DNA from: Flavobacterium sp. LC2016-13
Lineage (GTDB): Bacteria > Bacteroidota > Bacteroidia > Flavobacteriales > Flavobacteriaceae
Direction of reading: 5' to 3'
Length of the DNA: 64,000 nucleotides
Assembly (NCBI RefSeq): GCF_009707955.1
Contig: NZ_WMDQ01000009.1
Span: forward strand, 62,001 to 126,000
Both the position numbers and the translations under genes were made by a program. The notes beneath the pieces are model-generated. The model made no database searches. It was not told the origin of the DNA and saw only the letters and a list, made by a program, of their open reading frames with translations. Shown here one piece after another: positions 1-8,423 of this stretch. Position 1 is the stretch's first letter; each line of letters starts with the position of its first letter.

Positions 1-2613
1 CAGCTTAACTGTTGCATCCGCACCACTTCCGTCAGCTTTCGTGTTATAAATAGCGTATATGATTACCTTAAGTGCATCAGGTGCTGTTTTTCCGAAAGTC
101 ATACCATTGTTTGCACCAACACTGCTGCTGCTAAGATTAGTATTATATATCATTTTAGCTGTAAGAAATCCAGATACATTAAGGGTCTGTGAGTTATCTA
201 CATCAGGAATAAACGATTTGACAATACCAGTAATCGATTCTACATAAACAAAACGCACTTTACTTACTGTACCCACCGGTGTAAAAGTATACGTTTGTGT
301 ATTTACAGCAGTTGTATTAAAATCTGCCTTATTTGTCGTACGAGCAGCTTGAGTACCACAAGTAGTATTAAAATTACTCTCTGCAATATCAAAACAAGTT
401 CTGCCGCCAAGAGTACCTGTACCAACTGGTATATTAATCGGATTCACTGTTGCGTTAATTGTGAATGCTGGTGAAGTTGCCGTTGGATTACCTGAACAGC
501 CATTTTTTACAATACAGTAAAAATAAGTTGTTCCTACCGCAGAAGGTGTGTAAGAATAAGAAGCCGTAGTTGCCCCGTTTATAGCTGTACCGCCTGTAGT
601 ACTTGTCGATGTATTGCTATACCATTGATAAGTTGCCTGAACAGCACTTGATGCAGATACTGATAAAGTTACCGCAGTACCCGCTGTAATGTTTTGGGTT
701 GTACCGGATTGTGCAGTAAGAACAGGTGTAGGACATAAATTATTTAGTGTAATTTCATGAGTTAATGGAACAGAGTCTCCACAGTCGTTTTTAGCCGTTA
801 CCGTAATTTTAACTTTTTGCCCATCAGTTCCACTTGCCGGAAGTTGTATAGATACACTTGCTCCTGAACCAGTGACACTAGCACCATTGTCAGCGGTCCA
901 TGCATACGATGTTGGGTTGAATGTCCCGGATGCCTGGAGTGTCACTTTTGCTCCAAATGTAGCGGTTGCAGGATTAGATATCCATGAAACCACCGGTAAG
1001 CTTGAAACGGTTGATGATACTGTTTTTACAGCCATTGTACTGGTACAGCCTGTTGCATTTGCAACCGTAGCATTGTAAACCCCGCCTTCTGAAACTGTAA
1101 TTGTTGCTGCAGTTTCACTCATTTTTACATTATCCTTGTACCATGTATAAGTGTAAGTGCCAGCTGCTGCCGGAACGATTGTTAAATCTGTACTACCGTC
1201 GCAAAGTATGGTTTTACCTGTAATGTTCGGCTGACCGGGAGTATTTCCTGTTGTGATATTTTTTTCTAACACATGTGCTTCTGCAGGGCATTTTGCACCG
1301 CTGTTATCTGTAGCAATCATACGGAGTGACATTGTATTTTGAGAACTTGGTACTACAAACGGATTAACTGTTATAAGATCATTACCGTTATACCAGGCAT
1401 AACTAATACCACTTTGTTTATTGGCAACACTTAAATATAAAGAACCACCAGAGCAGAATGATGTAAAGGTGTTTAATGGTTTTCCGTTTACTAATATGTC
1501 GCTGTCAGGAATACTGATCTGTCCTGTTGCTGTGCTTTTTGTTATATTAATGGTGTTAGACTGTTTAGAAAAACAATTTCCGTCTTTTACTGCTGCAAAC
1601 CAATCGCCAACACTGCTATCACCACTTAAAGTAGCTGTAGCACCATTTGTTTCCTGAACGCCATTATGAAACCACATTATGCTTCCGGTAGTTCCGGATG
1701 CAGAAAGTATAACCGAATTTGTACCACAAAGGACTCCATTATTAGAAGCTAATATGGTAATATTAGATGGCGCTACGGTTCCGGATTCTGTAATGTTTTT
1801 TTCATTTGCTGCGTTTGTATTACATCCTGCAGCTCCCATAGAAACATTGTATTTTCCTTTTTGGGTTGCTATATAATAATTAACACCGCGGGCAACTTCA
1901 ATACCGTTACGCGTCCAGATTAATTTATCAAGGTTAGCACTATTAGCCGGAACTGATAAATATACTGAACCGCCTGTACATAAAGTGGTTCCCGATGCTG
2001 TTATTGTTGGTGCAGGATATGTCATAGAATTACAATCGACACCTTTTTGAGAGAATAAAAACTCTTTGTATAAACTGGTACATGTGCTTGTTACGCGTAC
2101 CAGAACGGTATGTATGTTTACCGTTTCATTGGGGAAAAAATTGATATTAAATTTTCCGTTAACAATATCCACATCGCTTAAAGTGGCATATTCTGAACCG
2201 GCGGTAATCGTAATATTAAATGGTCCGTTAGGACAATCCGGGTCTGTAATGTCAAATGTGCTGTCACATCCCGTACCGTCAGCAGCAACATCAAGACATG
2301 CCTGCGGGCTTATTACGGTTTGTGATGTTCCTTCACATAAACTTACCCAGCGTACTTTGTTCCAGTACTCCACACACTTGGTATCTATATTATAAATGGT
2401 AAGACCTTCACCTTTGGTATTACCTTGTACTGCAAAAGCATTACGCTCAGCAGTTGTCATTTGAGGCAGTCGAAGTCCTCCTTTGTTAAGAAGTTCCAGA
2501 ACCGAGAAAGCCTCAGGTTCTTTTTTGCCCCCAATGGTCATTTGGGCTTCCATGTTTACCGAAAATAATATGGCTAAAAACATAAGCCATATACAGAATA
2601 GATTTTTCTTCAT
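1..2613 (-). CDS. Giant secreted Ig-like/FISUMP-type surface protein, copy 1 (C-terminus off the left edge)
   Basis: An open frame of 871 codons runs from the ATG at 2613 to the window edge without a stop, so the gene is partial. The protein begins with a signal peptide (MKKNLFCIW...NMEAQ, about 24 residues). A Bacteroidota N-terminal segment follows, with KGGLRLPQMT and GLTIYN...CVEYWN...W. After that come repeated Ig/PKD-like units with paired Cys and W-Y/W-F cores. It is collinear with, and very similar to, the complete paralogue starting at 7539; long stretches around residues 95-150 look identical, with more divergence toward the C-terminus. By analogy the missing end should carry a FISUMP domain. 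Likely exported or surface exposed; adhesion is a guess. The upstream leader is structured and a small regulator-like gene lies behind it. Confidence 0.85.
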   Translation of the reverse strand, partial: MKKNLFCIWLMFLAILFSVNMEAQMTIGGKKEPEAFSVLELLNKGGLRLPQMTTAERNAFAVQGNTKGEGLTIYNIDTKCVEYWNKVRWVSLCEGTSQTVISPQACLDVAADGTGCDSTFDITDPDCPNGPFNITITAGSEYATLSDVDIVNGKFNINFFPNETVNIHTVLVRVTSTCTSLYKEFLFSQKGVDCNSMTYPAPTITASGTTLCTGGSVYLSVPANSANLDKLIWTRNGIEVARGVNYYIATQKGKYNVSMGAAGCNTNAANEKNITESGTVAPSNITILASNNGVLCGTNSVILSASGTTGSIMWFHNGVQETNGATATLSGDSSVGDWFAAVKDGNCFSKQSNTINITKSTATGQISIPDSDILVNGKPLNTFTSFCSGGSLYLSVANKQSGISYAWYNGNDLITVNPFVVPSSQNTMSLRMIATDNSGAKCPAEAHVLEKNITTGNTPGQPNITGKTILCDGSTDLTIVPAAAGTYTYTWYKDNVKMSETAATITVSEGGVYNATVANATGCTSTMAVKTVSSTVSSLPVVSWISNPATATFGAKVTLQASGTFNPTSYAWTADNGASVTGSGASVSIQLPASGTDGQKVKITVTAKNDCGDSVPLTHEITLNNLCPTPVLTAQSGTTQNITAGTAVTLSVSASSAVQATYQWYSNTSTSTTGGTAINGATTASYSYTPSAVGTTYFYCIVKNGCSGNPTATSPAFTINATVNPINIPVGTGTLGGRTCFDIAESNFNTTCGTQAARTTNKADFNTTAVNTQTYTFTPVGTVSKVRFVYVESITGIVKSFIPDVDNSQTLNVSGFLTAKMIYNTNLSSSSVGANNGMTFGKTAPDALKVIIYAIYNTKADGSGADATVKL

Positions 2614-2686
2614 TTTTTTAATTTTTAATTTTTTAAATAATACAAATCTCAATGACTACTCAAAAAGTAAGACATTGAAAGACATG

Positions 2687-2775
2687 CGAATGAATACCCT
2701 TTTGTGGGCAATTCGTTTATGTGTGTGGTATTTGTGGTATTGTGATAAAAAAATAAGGCTATTGACAACCAATAG
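2687..2775 (-). promoter_or_regulatory. Structured upstream leader of FISUMP copy 1
   Basis: The 312 bp between this FISUMP start and the next gene holds no credible ORF. It contains two potential hairpins, 2687-2715 (CGAAT..CCC / GGG..ATTCG) and 2759-2775 (CTATTG-acaac-CAATAG). The homologous leader of copy 2 (7619-7702) has hairpins at equivalent places with different bases in the stems. No perfect TAnnTTTG was found here, so the promoter is not located. It could be an RNA leader or an operator for the neighbouring DNA-binding proteins. Confidence 0.4.
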
Positions 2776-2925
2776 GACTTATAATGATGAAACTGTACCT
2801 TTTATAATCTTGATGCGGGGAAGAGAAGAAGGTAGGTTTATTATTGAGGCTTGAAGTATAGGCTTATAATGAGCAGATAATAGTATTCGTAGTGTTTTGC
2901 TTTAAATATTTGATTCTTTTTAAGT

Positions 2926-3138
2926 TTAAAGTGTTTTTTGAATCAGGTTTAACACTATGTCCTTGTTTGCTTTTTCCATTTTTACATAATCTCTTTTTAT
3001 GTTATCCGGTTTAACTCCATGAACTGATCCGTTAATACTCTGACGTATATAATATTTTGATACGCCGTATTTTAAAAACAATGCTTCAAGTATTATAGAG
3101 TCGTAGGATTTATAGATTTTTGTCTTACTTTTGTCCAT
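2926..3138 (-). CDS. Small basic HTH-like protein, copy 1
   Basis: This 70-residue lysine-rich protein (MDKSKTKIYKSYD...) has a central stretch, LFLKYGVSKYYIRQSINGS, that reads like a helix-turn-helix. A close paralogue lies at 7833-8060 in the same position behind the second FISUMP gene. It is transcribed in the same direction as the FISUMP gene and divergently from the HTH gene at 3223. A consensus -7 box lies at 3165-3172. A role in controlling the FISUMP gene is inferred from position only; I do not recognise a named family. Confidence 0.7.
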   Translation of the reverse strand: MDKSKTKIYKSYDSIILEALFLKYGVSKYYIRQSINGSVHGVKPDNIKRDYVKMEKANKDIVLNLIQKTL

Positions 3139-3164
3139 TGCTCAATTTGTTTTAAAATTCGAAA

Positions 3165-3172
3165 CAAAGGTA
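3165..3172 (-). promoter_or_regulatory. -7 box (TACCTTTG) for the 2926-3138 gene
   Basis: The minus strand reads TACCTTTG, a perfect match to the Bacteroidota TAnnTTTG, about 27 bp before the start codon. A TTTG lies 24 bp further upstream, slightly too far for the usual spacing. Confidence 0.5.
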
Positions 3173-3204
3173 GATGATAATTTTCAACTAAAAAAACAAA
3201 TAAA

Positions 3205-3217
3205 GGATAATTTCCTA
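3205..3217. promoter_or_regulatory. Possible operator upstream of the HTH gene
   Basis: A short inverted repeat, AGGA-taatt-TCCT, lies just before the 3223 start. A related half-site, GATAATTTTC, occurs about 30 bp upstream, giving a direct repeat. It is weak on its own; the divergent promoter setting makes it worth listing. Confidence 0.25.
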
Positions 3218-3222
3218 CTTAA

Positions 3223-3603
3223 ATGAATACTATTTTAGAGAATATCAGTAAACTAGCTGATAATGAAGGTGTTACAATAACAAAGCTTGAACAGATAATA
3301 GGAGCGAGCAAGGGCGTTTTGTCTCGTGCATTAGCAAAAAACAGTGATATTCAGGCGAAATGGGTGTTAAAATTAGTTGAAAATTATCCTCAATATAGCT
3401 GCGAATGGCTCATAAAAAGCGAAGGATCAATGATTAAGGATAAAAATGTTGATAATTTTAGCCTTGAAAAAAGCGAAGAAAAAGACGAATTAACTTATAA
3501 AAACCTTGCGGAATCACGAAAACAAACTATTGAAATCTTACAAAAAGTAGTTTCTCTTTTAGAGAAACAGGTTTTAGAAAATGAAAAGAAGGAAAAGGGA
3601 TGA
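3223..3603 (+). CDS. Phage-repressor-like HTH regulator with coiled-coil tail, copy 1
   Basis: A 126-residue protein. The N-terminal part (about 1-65) looks like a CI/XRE-type helix-turn-helix (VTITKLEQIIGASKGVLSRAL). It is followed by the EWLIKSEGSM motif that is typical of Bacteroidota repressors of this class. Residues 90-122 form a heptad-rich coiled coil (ESRKQTIEILQKVVSLLEKQ), probably for oligomerisation. There is no C-terminal peptidase domain, so it is not a LexA/CI autoprotease. It is divergent from the small basic gene with 84 bp between starts, and its counterpart is at 8424-8780. It probably regulates itself and its neighbours. Confidence 0.75.
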   Translation: MNTILENISKLADNEGVTITKLEQIIGASKGVLSRALAKNSDIQAKWVLKLVENYPQYSCEWLIKSEGSMIKDKNVDNFSLEKSEEKDELTYKNLAESRKQTIEILQKVVSLLEKQVLENEKKEKG

Positions 3604-3856
3604 ATTAATGGTAATAATTCGTGAAAATTATAAGATTCAAAAAATGAATTTATAAGTAATGTTGATTGACTTTGCGTGGCTGTTTTGTGTTATGTTTCGG
3701 GAATTTGGGTTACGAAGATTTTATTATCAAAATAGCTAACTTTTACAGAGATGACAAAATTGTGGAGGGAAATTCGTAAAAACTCTTATAATTTGTAACG
3801 TATTGATCCTTGTGAAAGTTTGAAATTTTGACAAAGATTTTGTAAACACAAAGTTT

Positions 3857-3910
3857 AACGCAAAGAGACCCGACAGGTTTTGAAAACCTATCAGGTCTGA
3901 GTTGTATTGC
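3857..3910. repeat. 54-bp palindromic intergenic repeat, copy 1
   Basis: This element matches 8903-8956 over all 54 bp with only about five differences. Its core is an inverted repeat (agacccgacaggtttt / aaaacctatcaggtct). It sits at the same place in each duplicated module, after the plus-strand HTH gene. Related AACCTGTYAGG-type palindromes occur at 21724-21797 and 27989-28022, so it belongs to a dispersed family. Confidence 0.85.
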
Positions 3911-3934
3911 GTCTTTCAACCACAGAGTTTCAAT

Positions 3935-4013
3935 ATTGCCAACGATTTCAGCCATTGCAGCGCAATATTGTCATGATAAAACAACGTCTCTAACGGTTGA
4001 AGCCGTTGGTAAT
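3935..4013. repeat. Imperfect inverted repeat in the 3604-4145 non-coding stretch
   Basis: The arm 3935-3959 (ATTGCCAACGATTTCAGCC...) is a degenerate reverse complement of 3991-4013 (TAACGGTTGAAGCCGTTGG...). The second arm is itself a small hairpin, AACGG-ttgaag-CCGTT. No gene is visible in 3604-4145, which appears to be made largely of dispersed repeats. Confidence 0.5.
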
Positions 4014-4107
4014 GTTTGGCTGGCTTGTATTATATTAAGGTTTTTTGGTTACAAAGATTCTTCTCTCGAAGTTTTATATTTTAGGATCGCAAAATTATAA
4101 ATACAAG

Positions 4108-4136
4108 GAAAGGCAGTTCTATACGAACTGCCTTTC
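4108..4136 (-). terminator. Strong hairpin after the microprotein gene
   Basis: A perfect 12-bp stem, GAAAGGCAGTTC / GAACTGCCTTTC, with a 5-nt loop lies 10 bp beyond the stop codon of the 4146-4256 ORF. The T-run is weak on the minus side. It supports the ORF being a genuine short transcription unit. Confidence 0.6.
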
Positions 4137-4145
4137 TTAAGGTTA

Positions 4146-4256
4146 TTATTTTTCATTAACAACTAAATAATGCGAGAAATTAACATTTAAAGTTTGTGCC
4201 TGTGCAGAAGTTAAGATGCTCAATAGAGTAAAACCTCCCATAACTAATTTTTTCAT
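4146..4256 (-). CDS. 36-residue secreted microprotein or truncated exported protein
   Basis: Reading from the ATG at 4256, the ORF encodes MKKLVMGGFTLLSILTSAQA, a textbook signal peptide ending in an A-Q-A cleavage site. Only 16 mature residues follow (QTLNVNFSHYLVVNEK) before TAA. A strong hairpin lies 10 bp downstream. Signal peptides of this kind normally precede outer-membrane or porin-like proteins, so this could be the front of a deleted gene. The stop-plus-hairpin arrangement also fits a true small secreted peptide. There are no recognisable homologues by eye. Confidence 0.5.
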   Translation of the reverse strand: MKKLVMGGFTLLSILTSAQAQTLNVNFSHYLVVNEK

Positions 4257-4467
4257 ATTTATATTATTGTTAATTATTAATTAATCTAAGAATTCATCAA
4301 AATACCGAAACACCCTTCACTCCCGCCCAAGAGCAGGAAATGAAAAGCGCCACGGTCTTTTTGATTACTTTATTCTTTAAATACTTTATAGAGAGCAATT
4401 ACATATAACTCAATTCAAGCTTTATTACTTGTAAAATCAACCTCTTTTAAGACTGATTGGAATAATT

Positions 4468-7400
4468 TTAGTTAGCCGTCATACATCTCACGTGCGTTTT
4501 ATAACCATTATTAGCCCAATTACCAGCTATTGCTAAATATCCATTGCCCGTATAATAATTTAACATCGCGCCATTTTGTCCCCAATATGTAAGCGGATAC
4601 CAATTAGGAGCTCCATAACCCATAAGCTCACCAGTAGGCAGCATTAAGCTTTCTCCAAGTTTCATTCCGCTAGTCATTGAATAATAAGTAGCGTTACCCA
4701 AATAATTTATCCAAGTAGCAGTATTATTACTTATCACCCCTTGCCATTCTGCCGTGGTTGGTAAACGATAACCCGCAGGACAGGCAAACTCTCCCCAACC
4801 GTACGTACCTCCTTGTATACTAGCTATAGGTTTCATAGGATCTGAAGAAGTATCAACAGAACCTAAGTTATAACACATAAATTCTTTCCATACTGTAGGG
4901 CTTATCTTTGCACCACAGCACATACAGTCTTTTATTTGTGCTGTAAGTTCTACTTTTTTATCACCTGTTCCATCGGTATAAATAGCATATATGGTAACAG
5001 AAAGTGCATTTGCTCTAGTTTTTCCAAAGGCTGTACCCTGACCGTTTGCCCCCGAACTTAATGACGTTTTATATACAACTGTCGCGGTAACAGGGCCAGA
5101 TACTGCTCCCGGATTATCTCCGGAAATCGAAGCAACTATTTGACCGGTTAGTGATTCTACATAAACAAAACGAACATTACTTACATTACCACTTGGGGTA
5201 AAGACATAAGATTGTGTATTAGTAGCTGCCAGATTAAAATCTGATTTCATTCCTAATCGGGTAGACAGTCTGCCACAATCATCATCATCATTGCTTTCGG
5301 CAATATCAAAACAAGTTCTACCTCCAAAAGTACCGGATCCTGTTGTTATACTAGCCGGATTAACTGTTGCAGTAACGGTAAAGAATGGAGAAAACCCGGT
5401 TGGATTACCAGAACATCCGTTAGTTACTTTACAAAACAGATAATAAGTACCCGCTGCATTAACTGGTCCTGTGTATGAAGCGGCAGTAGCACCACTAATT
5501 ACAGTTGCTCCTGTAGTACTTGCAGATGTATTTACATACCATTGATAGGTTGGGGTTTGTGCGTTTGTTGTCGATACGGCAACAGAAAAATTAGATCCTG
5601 CTGTTACTTTTTGAGTTAAAGCAGACTGCGCTGTAAGAGCCGGGGTTAAACATTCGTTTTTAACCAAAATGGTGTACTCCAACGCAACTGATTTACCACA
5701 AGAATTCTCAGCAATTACTGTAATTTTTACCGGTGTATCATCCGTCCCACTTGCAGGAAGCTGTACAGAAACTGTTGCTCCTGTACCGGTAACGGTTGCA
5801 CCATTATCAGCTGTCCAGGTATACGATGTAGGGTTGAACGTTGCAGCTGCCTGCATGGTCACTTTTGTTCCAAAATTAGTTTTAGTAGGATCTGGGGTTA
5901 CCACCCATGAAAGTACCGGTAAACTTGAAACGGTTGATGATATTGTTCTTGATACCCATGTACTGGTACATCCTGTTGCATTTGTAACTGTACCACTATA
6001 AACCCCGCCTTCTGAAACGCTGATCGCTGCAGTAGTCTGGCTCATTTTTACATTATCCTTATACCAGGTATAGGTGTAAGTACCAGCTACTGCCGGAACG
6101 ATTGTTAAATCTGTCGTACCATCACAAAGTATGGCGTTCCCTGTAATGTTTGGCTGTCCGGGAGTGTTTCCACTAGTTACACTTGCCTCTAATACGCTTG
6201 CTTCTGCAGGGCATTTAGCTCCGCTGTTGTCTGAAGCTACCATACGCAGTGACATTGTCGATTGCGAACTTGGCACTACAAAAGGATTCTCCGCAATAAC
6301 ATCATTACCGTTATACCAGGTATAGGTAATACCGCTTTGTTTGTTGATAATACTTAAATCCAAGCTTCCACCTGAACAAAATGAGGTAAAACTGTTTAAT
6401 GGTTTTCCGTTTACAAGTACATCTGCAGCAGTTATGGTTACTTGTCCGCCTGCTGCTGCACTTTTTGTTACATTGATAATGTTAGACTGTTTAGAACAAC
6501 AGTTTCCGTCTTTTACCGCTGCAAACCATTGTCCTACACTGGCATCACCGCTAATACTTACTGTAGAGCCGGTTTTTTCCTGAACGCCATTGTGAAACCA
6601 AACTACACTTCCTGTAGTTGCTGATGCTGAAAGTGTTACTGCATTTGTACCACAAATTACGCCATTATTAGAAGCTAATGCCGAAATAGTAGTTGGTGCC
6701 GCAGTTCCTGATTCTGTAATATCTTTTTCGTTTGCTGTGTTTGTATTACAACCTACAGCTCCCATAGAAACATTGTATTTTCCTTTTTGGGTTGCAATAT
6801 AAAAATTAACACCGCGGGCAACTTCAATACCGTTACGCGTCCAGATTAATTTATCCAGGTTAGCGCTATTAGCCGGAACTGATAAATATACCGAACCGCC
6901 TGTACATAAAGTGGTTCCCGATGCAGTTATTGTTGGTGCAGCATAGGTCATAGAATTGCAATCTACTCCTTTTTGAGAGAATAAAAACTCTTTGTATAAA
7001 CTGGTACAGGTACTGGTAACACGAACTAAAACAGTATGAATGTTTGTCGTTTCGTTTGGAAAAAAGTTAATATTAAATTTTCCGTTAACAATATCTACTT
7101 CGCTTAAAGCTGCATATTCAGAACCAGCGGTAATGGTAATATTAAATGGTCCGTTAGGACAATCCGGGTCTGTAATATCAAATGTGCTGTCACATCCTGT
7201 ACCGTCAGCAGCAACATCAAGACATGCCTGCGGGCTGATTACTGTTTGCGATGTTCCTTCACATAAACTTACCCAGCGTACTTTGTTCCAATATTCTACA
7301 CAATTGGTTGTTTTATTATAAATAGTAAGTCCGTTACCTTTATCATTATCTTTTACTGCAAAAGCGTTACGTTCTGCAGTTGTCATTTGAGGCAATCGAA

Positions 7401-7539
7401 GTCCTCCTTTGTTAAGTAGCTCCAGAACAGAGAAAGCCTCAGGCTCTTTTTTACCTCCAATGGTCATTTGGGCTTCCATGTTTACCGAAAATAATATGGC
7501 TAGAAGCATAAGCCATATACAAAATAGATTTTTCTTCAT
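4468..7539 (-). CDS. Giant secreted Ig-like/FISUMP surface protein, copy 2 (complete, 1023 aa)
   Basis: The signal peptide spans about 1-24. Residues 30-95 form the Bacteroidota N-terminal segment (SVLELLNKGGLRLPQMT, then GLTIYN...YWN..W). About six Ig/PKD-like repeats fill residues 130-740, each with Cys pairs and W-Y/W-F cores. A domain around 740-870 begins GGRTCFDIAES. Residues 872-1023 match the FISUMP pattern (Fibrobacter paralogous domain, TIGR02145): WKEFMCYNLG, YGWGEFACPAGYRLPTTAEW, then HVRCM at the end. No type IX sorting domain is visible. It is the paralogue of the truncated gene at 1-2613. Function is unknown; surface adhesion or recognition is plausible. Confidence 0.9.
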   Translation of the reverse strand: MKKNLFCIWLMLLAILFSVNMEAQMTIGGKKEPEAFSVLELLNKGGLRLPQMTTAERNAFAVKDNDKGNGLTIYNKTTNCVEYWNKVRWVSLCEGTSQTVISPQACLDVAADGTGCDSTFDITDPDCPNGPFNITITAGSEYAALSEVDIVNGKFNINFFPNETTNIHTVLVRVTSTCTSLYKEFLFSQKGVDCNSMTYAAPTITASGTTLCTGGSVYLSVPANSANLDKLIWTRNGIEVARGVNFYIATQKGKYNVSMGAVGCNTNTANEKDITESGTAAPTTISALASNNGVICGTNAVTLSASATTGSVVWFHNGVQEKTGSTVSISGDASVGQWFAAVKDGNCCSKQSNIINVTKSAAAGGQVTITAADVLVNGKPLNSFTSFCSGGSLDLSIINKQSGITYTWYNGNDVIAENPFVVPSSQSTMSLRMVASDNSGAKCPAEASVLEASVTSGNTPGQPNITGNAILCDGTTDLTIVPAVAGTYTYTWYKDNVKMSQTTAAISVSEGGVYSGTVTNATGCTSTWVSRTISSTVSSLPVLSWVVTPDPTKTNFGTKVTMQAAATFNPTSYTWTADNGATVTGTGATVSVQLPASGTDDTPVKITVIAENSCGKSVALEYTILVKNECLTPALTAQSALTQKVTAGSNFSVAVSTTNAQTPTYQWYVNTSASTTGATVISGATAASYTGPVNAAGTYYLFCKVTNGCSGNPTGFSPFFTVTATVNPASITTGSGTFGGRTCFDIAESNDDDDCGRLSTRLGMKSDFNLAATNTQSYVFTPSGNVSNVRFVYVESLTGQIVASISGDNPGAVSGPVTATVVYKTSLSSGANGQGTAFGKTRANALSVTIYAIYTDGTGDKKVELTAQIKDCMCCGAKISPTVWKEFMCYNLGSVDTSSDPMKPIASIQGGTYGWGEFACPAGYRLPTTAEWQGVISNNTATWINYLGNATYYSMTSGMKLGESLMLPTGELMGYGAPNWYPLTYWGQNGAMLNYYTGNGYLAIAGNWANNGYKTHVRCMTAN

Positions 7540-7618
7540 TTTTTAATTGTTTAAATTTTAAAAATAGCATGCATGTTTCCCCTGCTTAAAAAAAGCAACA
7601 GATTAAAGCATGCGTTAT

Positions 7619-7702
7619 GAATATCCCTTTTTGGATATTCTTTTATTTTTGTGGTATTATTTGATAAAAAAAGGAGCCATTGAGTTTTTTTTTCAATATG
7701 GC
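7619..7702 (-). promoter_or_regulatory. Structured upstream leader of FISUMP copy 2
   Basis: Two hairpins are visible: 7619-7640 (GAATATCC-cttttt-GGATATTC, perfect) and 7676-7702 (GCCATTGA / TCAATATGGC). They correspond to the hairpins at 2687-2715 and 2759-2775 in copy 1, with changed stem sequences but retained pairing. The stretch 7540-7832 has no credible gene and no perfect -7 box. Confidence 0.4.
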
Positions 7703-7832
7703 TTATAAGGATAGAAGATTATTGCGCTTTTATAAAAGCAATGATTTTAATAGGGTTGGCTTATAAAATTTTAAGGGTTAAGACGAGTAGGTGAGTATGG
7801 GTAAAGTATGGGTAATTGAATATTGTTTTTTC

Positions 7833-8060
7833 TTATTTGTTTTCTGTACCCATCGTTTTTTGAATAAGAATGGCAATAATGTCCTTGCTTGCTTTTTCCA
7901 TTGTAACATAATCTTTTTTTATACTCTCTGGTGTAATTCCTTGTACAGATCCGCTTATACTCTGACGTATGTAATATTTTGATAAGCCATACTTTATAAA
8001 TAATGCTTGTAAAATATTCGCATCATAGGATTTGTAAATTTTTGTCTTACTCTTATCCAT
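7833..8060 (-). CDS. Small basic HTH-like protein, copy 2
   Basis: A 75-residue paralogue of the 2926-3138 product (MDKSKTKIYKSYDANILQAL...). The start was set at 8060 because the two proteins align from that Met; an in-frame ATG at 8078 would add six residues. The central LFIKYGLSKYYIRQSISGS again looks like a helix-turn-helix. It lies 65 bp downstream of the Cro-sized gene 8126-8326 and may share its transcript. Confidence 0.7.
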   Translation of the reverse strand: MDKSKTKIYKSYDANILQALFIKYGLSKYYIRQSISGSVQGITPESIKKDYVTMEKASKDIIAILIQKTMGTENK

Positions 8061-8125
8061 TGTCTTACTTATTTTCATTTATTAATGATCTTAATTTATT
8101 ATAATGGGATTACTGCATTTTGGGT

Positions 8126-8326
8126 TTATTTTAATAATGTCTGTTTTTTTTGAAATTCTTTAATTAGCGCTTCACGATTTGCAATTATTTTAAGCAGGGC
8201 TTTTTTTGCGGTTTCATCTCCACGAAAGAATCTCATTTTTGCCGCAGGTGCATTAATACCCATTACCTGACCAAGCAAAGTGTAGTCACCATACAGTGTT
8301 TTTTCCTTGATTTGTTCGATTGTCAT
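8126..8326 (-). CDS. Cro-sized putative DNA-binding protein
   Basis: A 66-residue, mostly helical, basic protein (MTIEQIKEKTLYGDYTLLGQVMG...). The segment LLGQVMGINAPAAKMRFFRG resembles the helix-turn-helix of small Bacteroidota phage-like regulators. It is divergent from the CI-like gene at 8424, with facing promoters, which is the classical CI/Cro layout. The first module has no counterpart. It probably regulates this locus, although no target can be read from the sequence. Confidence 0.65.
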   Translation of the reverse strand: MTIEQIKEKTLYGDYTLLGQVMGINAPAAKMRFFRGDETAKKALLKIIANREALIKEFQKKQTLLK

Positions 8327-8344
8327 AACAAAAGTTTATCTTTG
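8311..8344 (+). promoter_or_regulatory. Promoter of the HTH gene, module 2
   Basis: TTTG at 8311-8314 and TATCTTTG at 8337-8344 are separated by 22 bp, a good match to the Bacteroidota -33/-7 consensus. Transcription would begin near 8351, after the upstream ATG at 8346, so the start at 8424 is preferred. Confidence 0.5.
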
Positions 8345-8360
8345 AATGCTAAATAATATG

Positions 8361-8368
8361 CAAATATA
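8361..8368 (-). promoter_or_regulatory. -7 box for the Cro-sized gene
   Basis: The minus strand reads TATATTTG (TAnnTTTG), 35 bp upstream of the 8326 start. It overlaps the first inverted repeat of the putative operator at 8366-8413. Confidence 0.45.
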
Positions 8369-8413
8369 CACAGAAATATGTATAAAAATACTTACAAATA
8401 CAAAAATCTGTAA
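8366..8413. promoter_or_regulatory. Putative paired operators between divergent regulators
   Basis: Two inverted repeats lie in a row: ATACA-n8-TGTAT (8366-8383) and TTACA-n12-TGTAA (8392-8413). The first overlaps the minus-strand -7 box. The second lies in the untranslated leader of the HTH gene. This is a reasonable layout for autoregulation by the two encoded proteins, inferred only from symmetry. Confidence 0.35.
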
Positions 8414-8423
8414 TTTTTTCAAG

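Noticed and set aside
2066..2395. Plus-strand ORF opposite the FISUMP gene, with a similar ORF at 7040-7321
   Set aside because: They mirror each other only because the two FISUMP genes are paralogues; both are antisense shadows.
3604..4145. A gene on the minus strand at 3743-3955
   Set aside because: The frame crosses the 54-bp palindromic repeat and other repeats and has no recognisable protein pattern.
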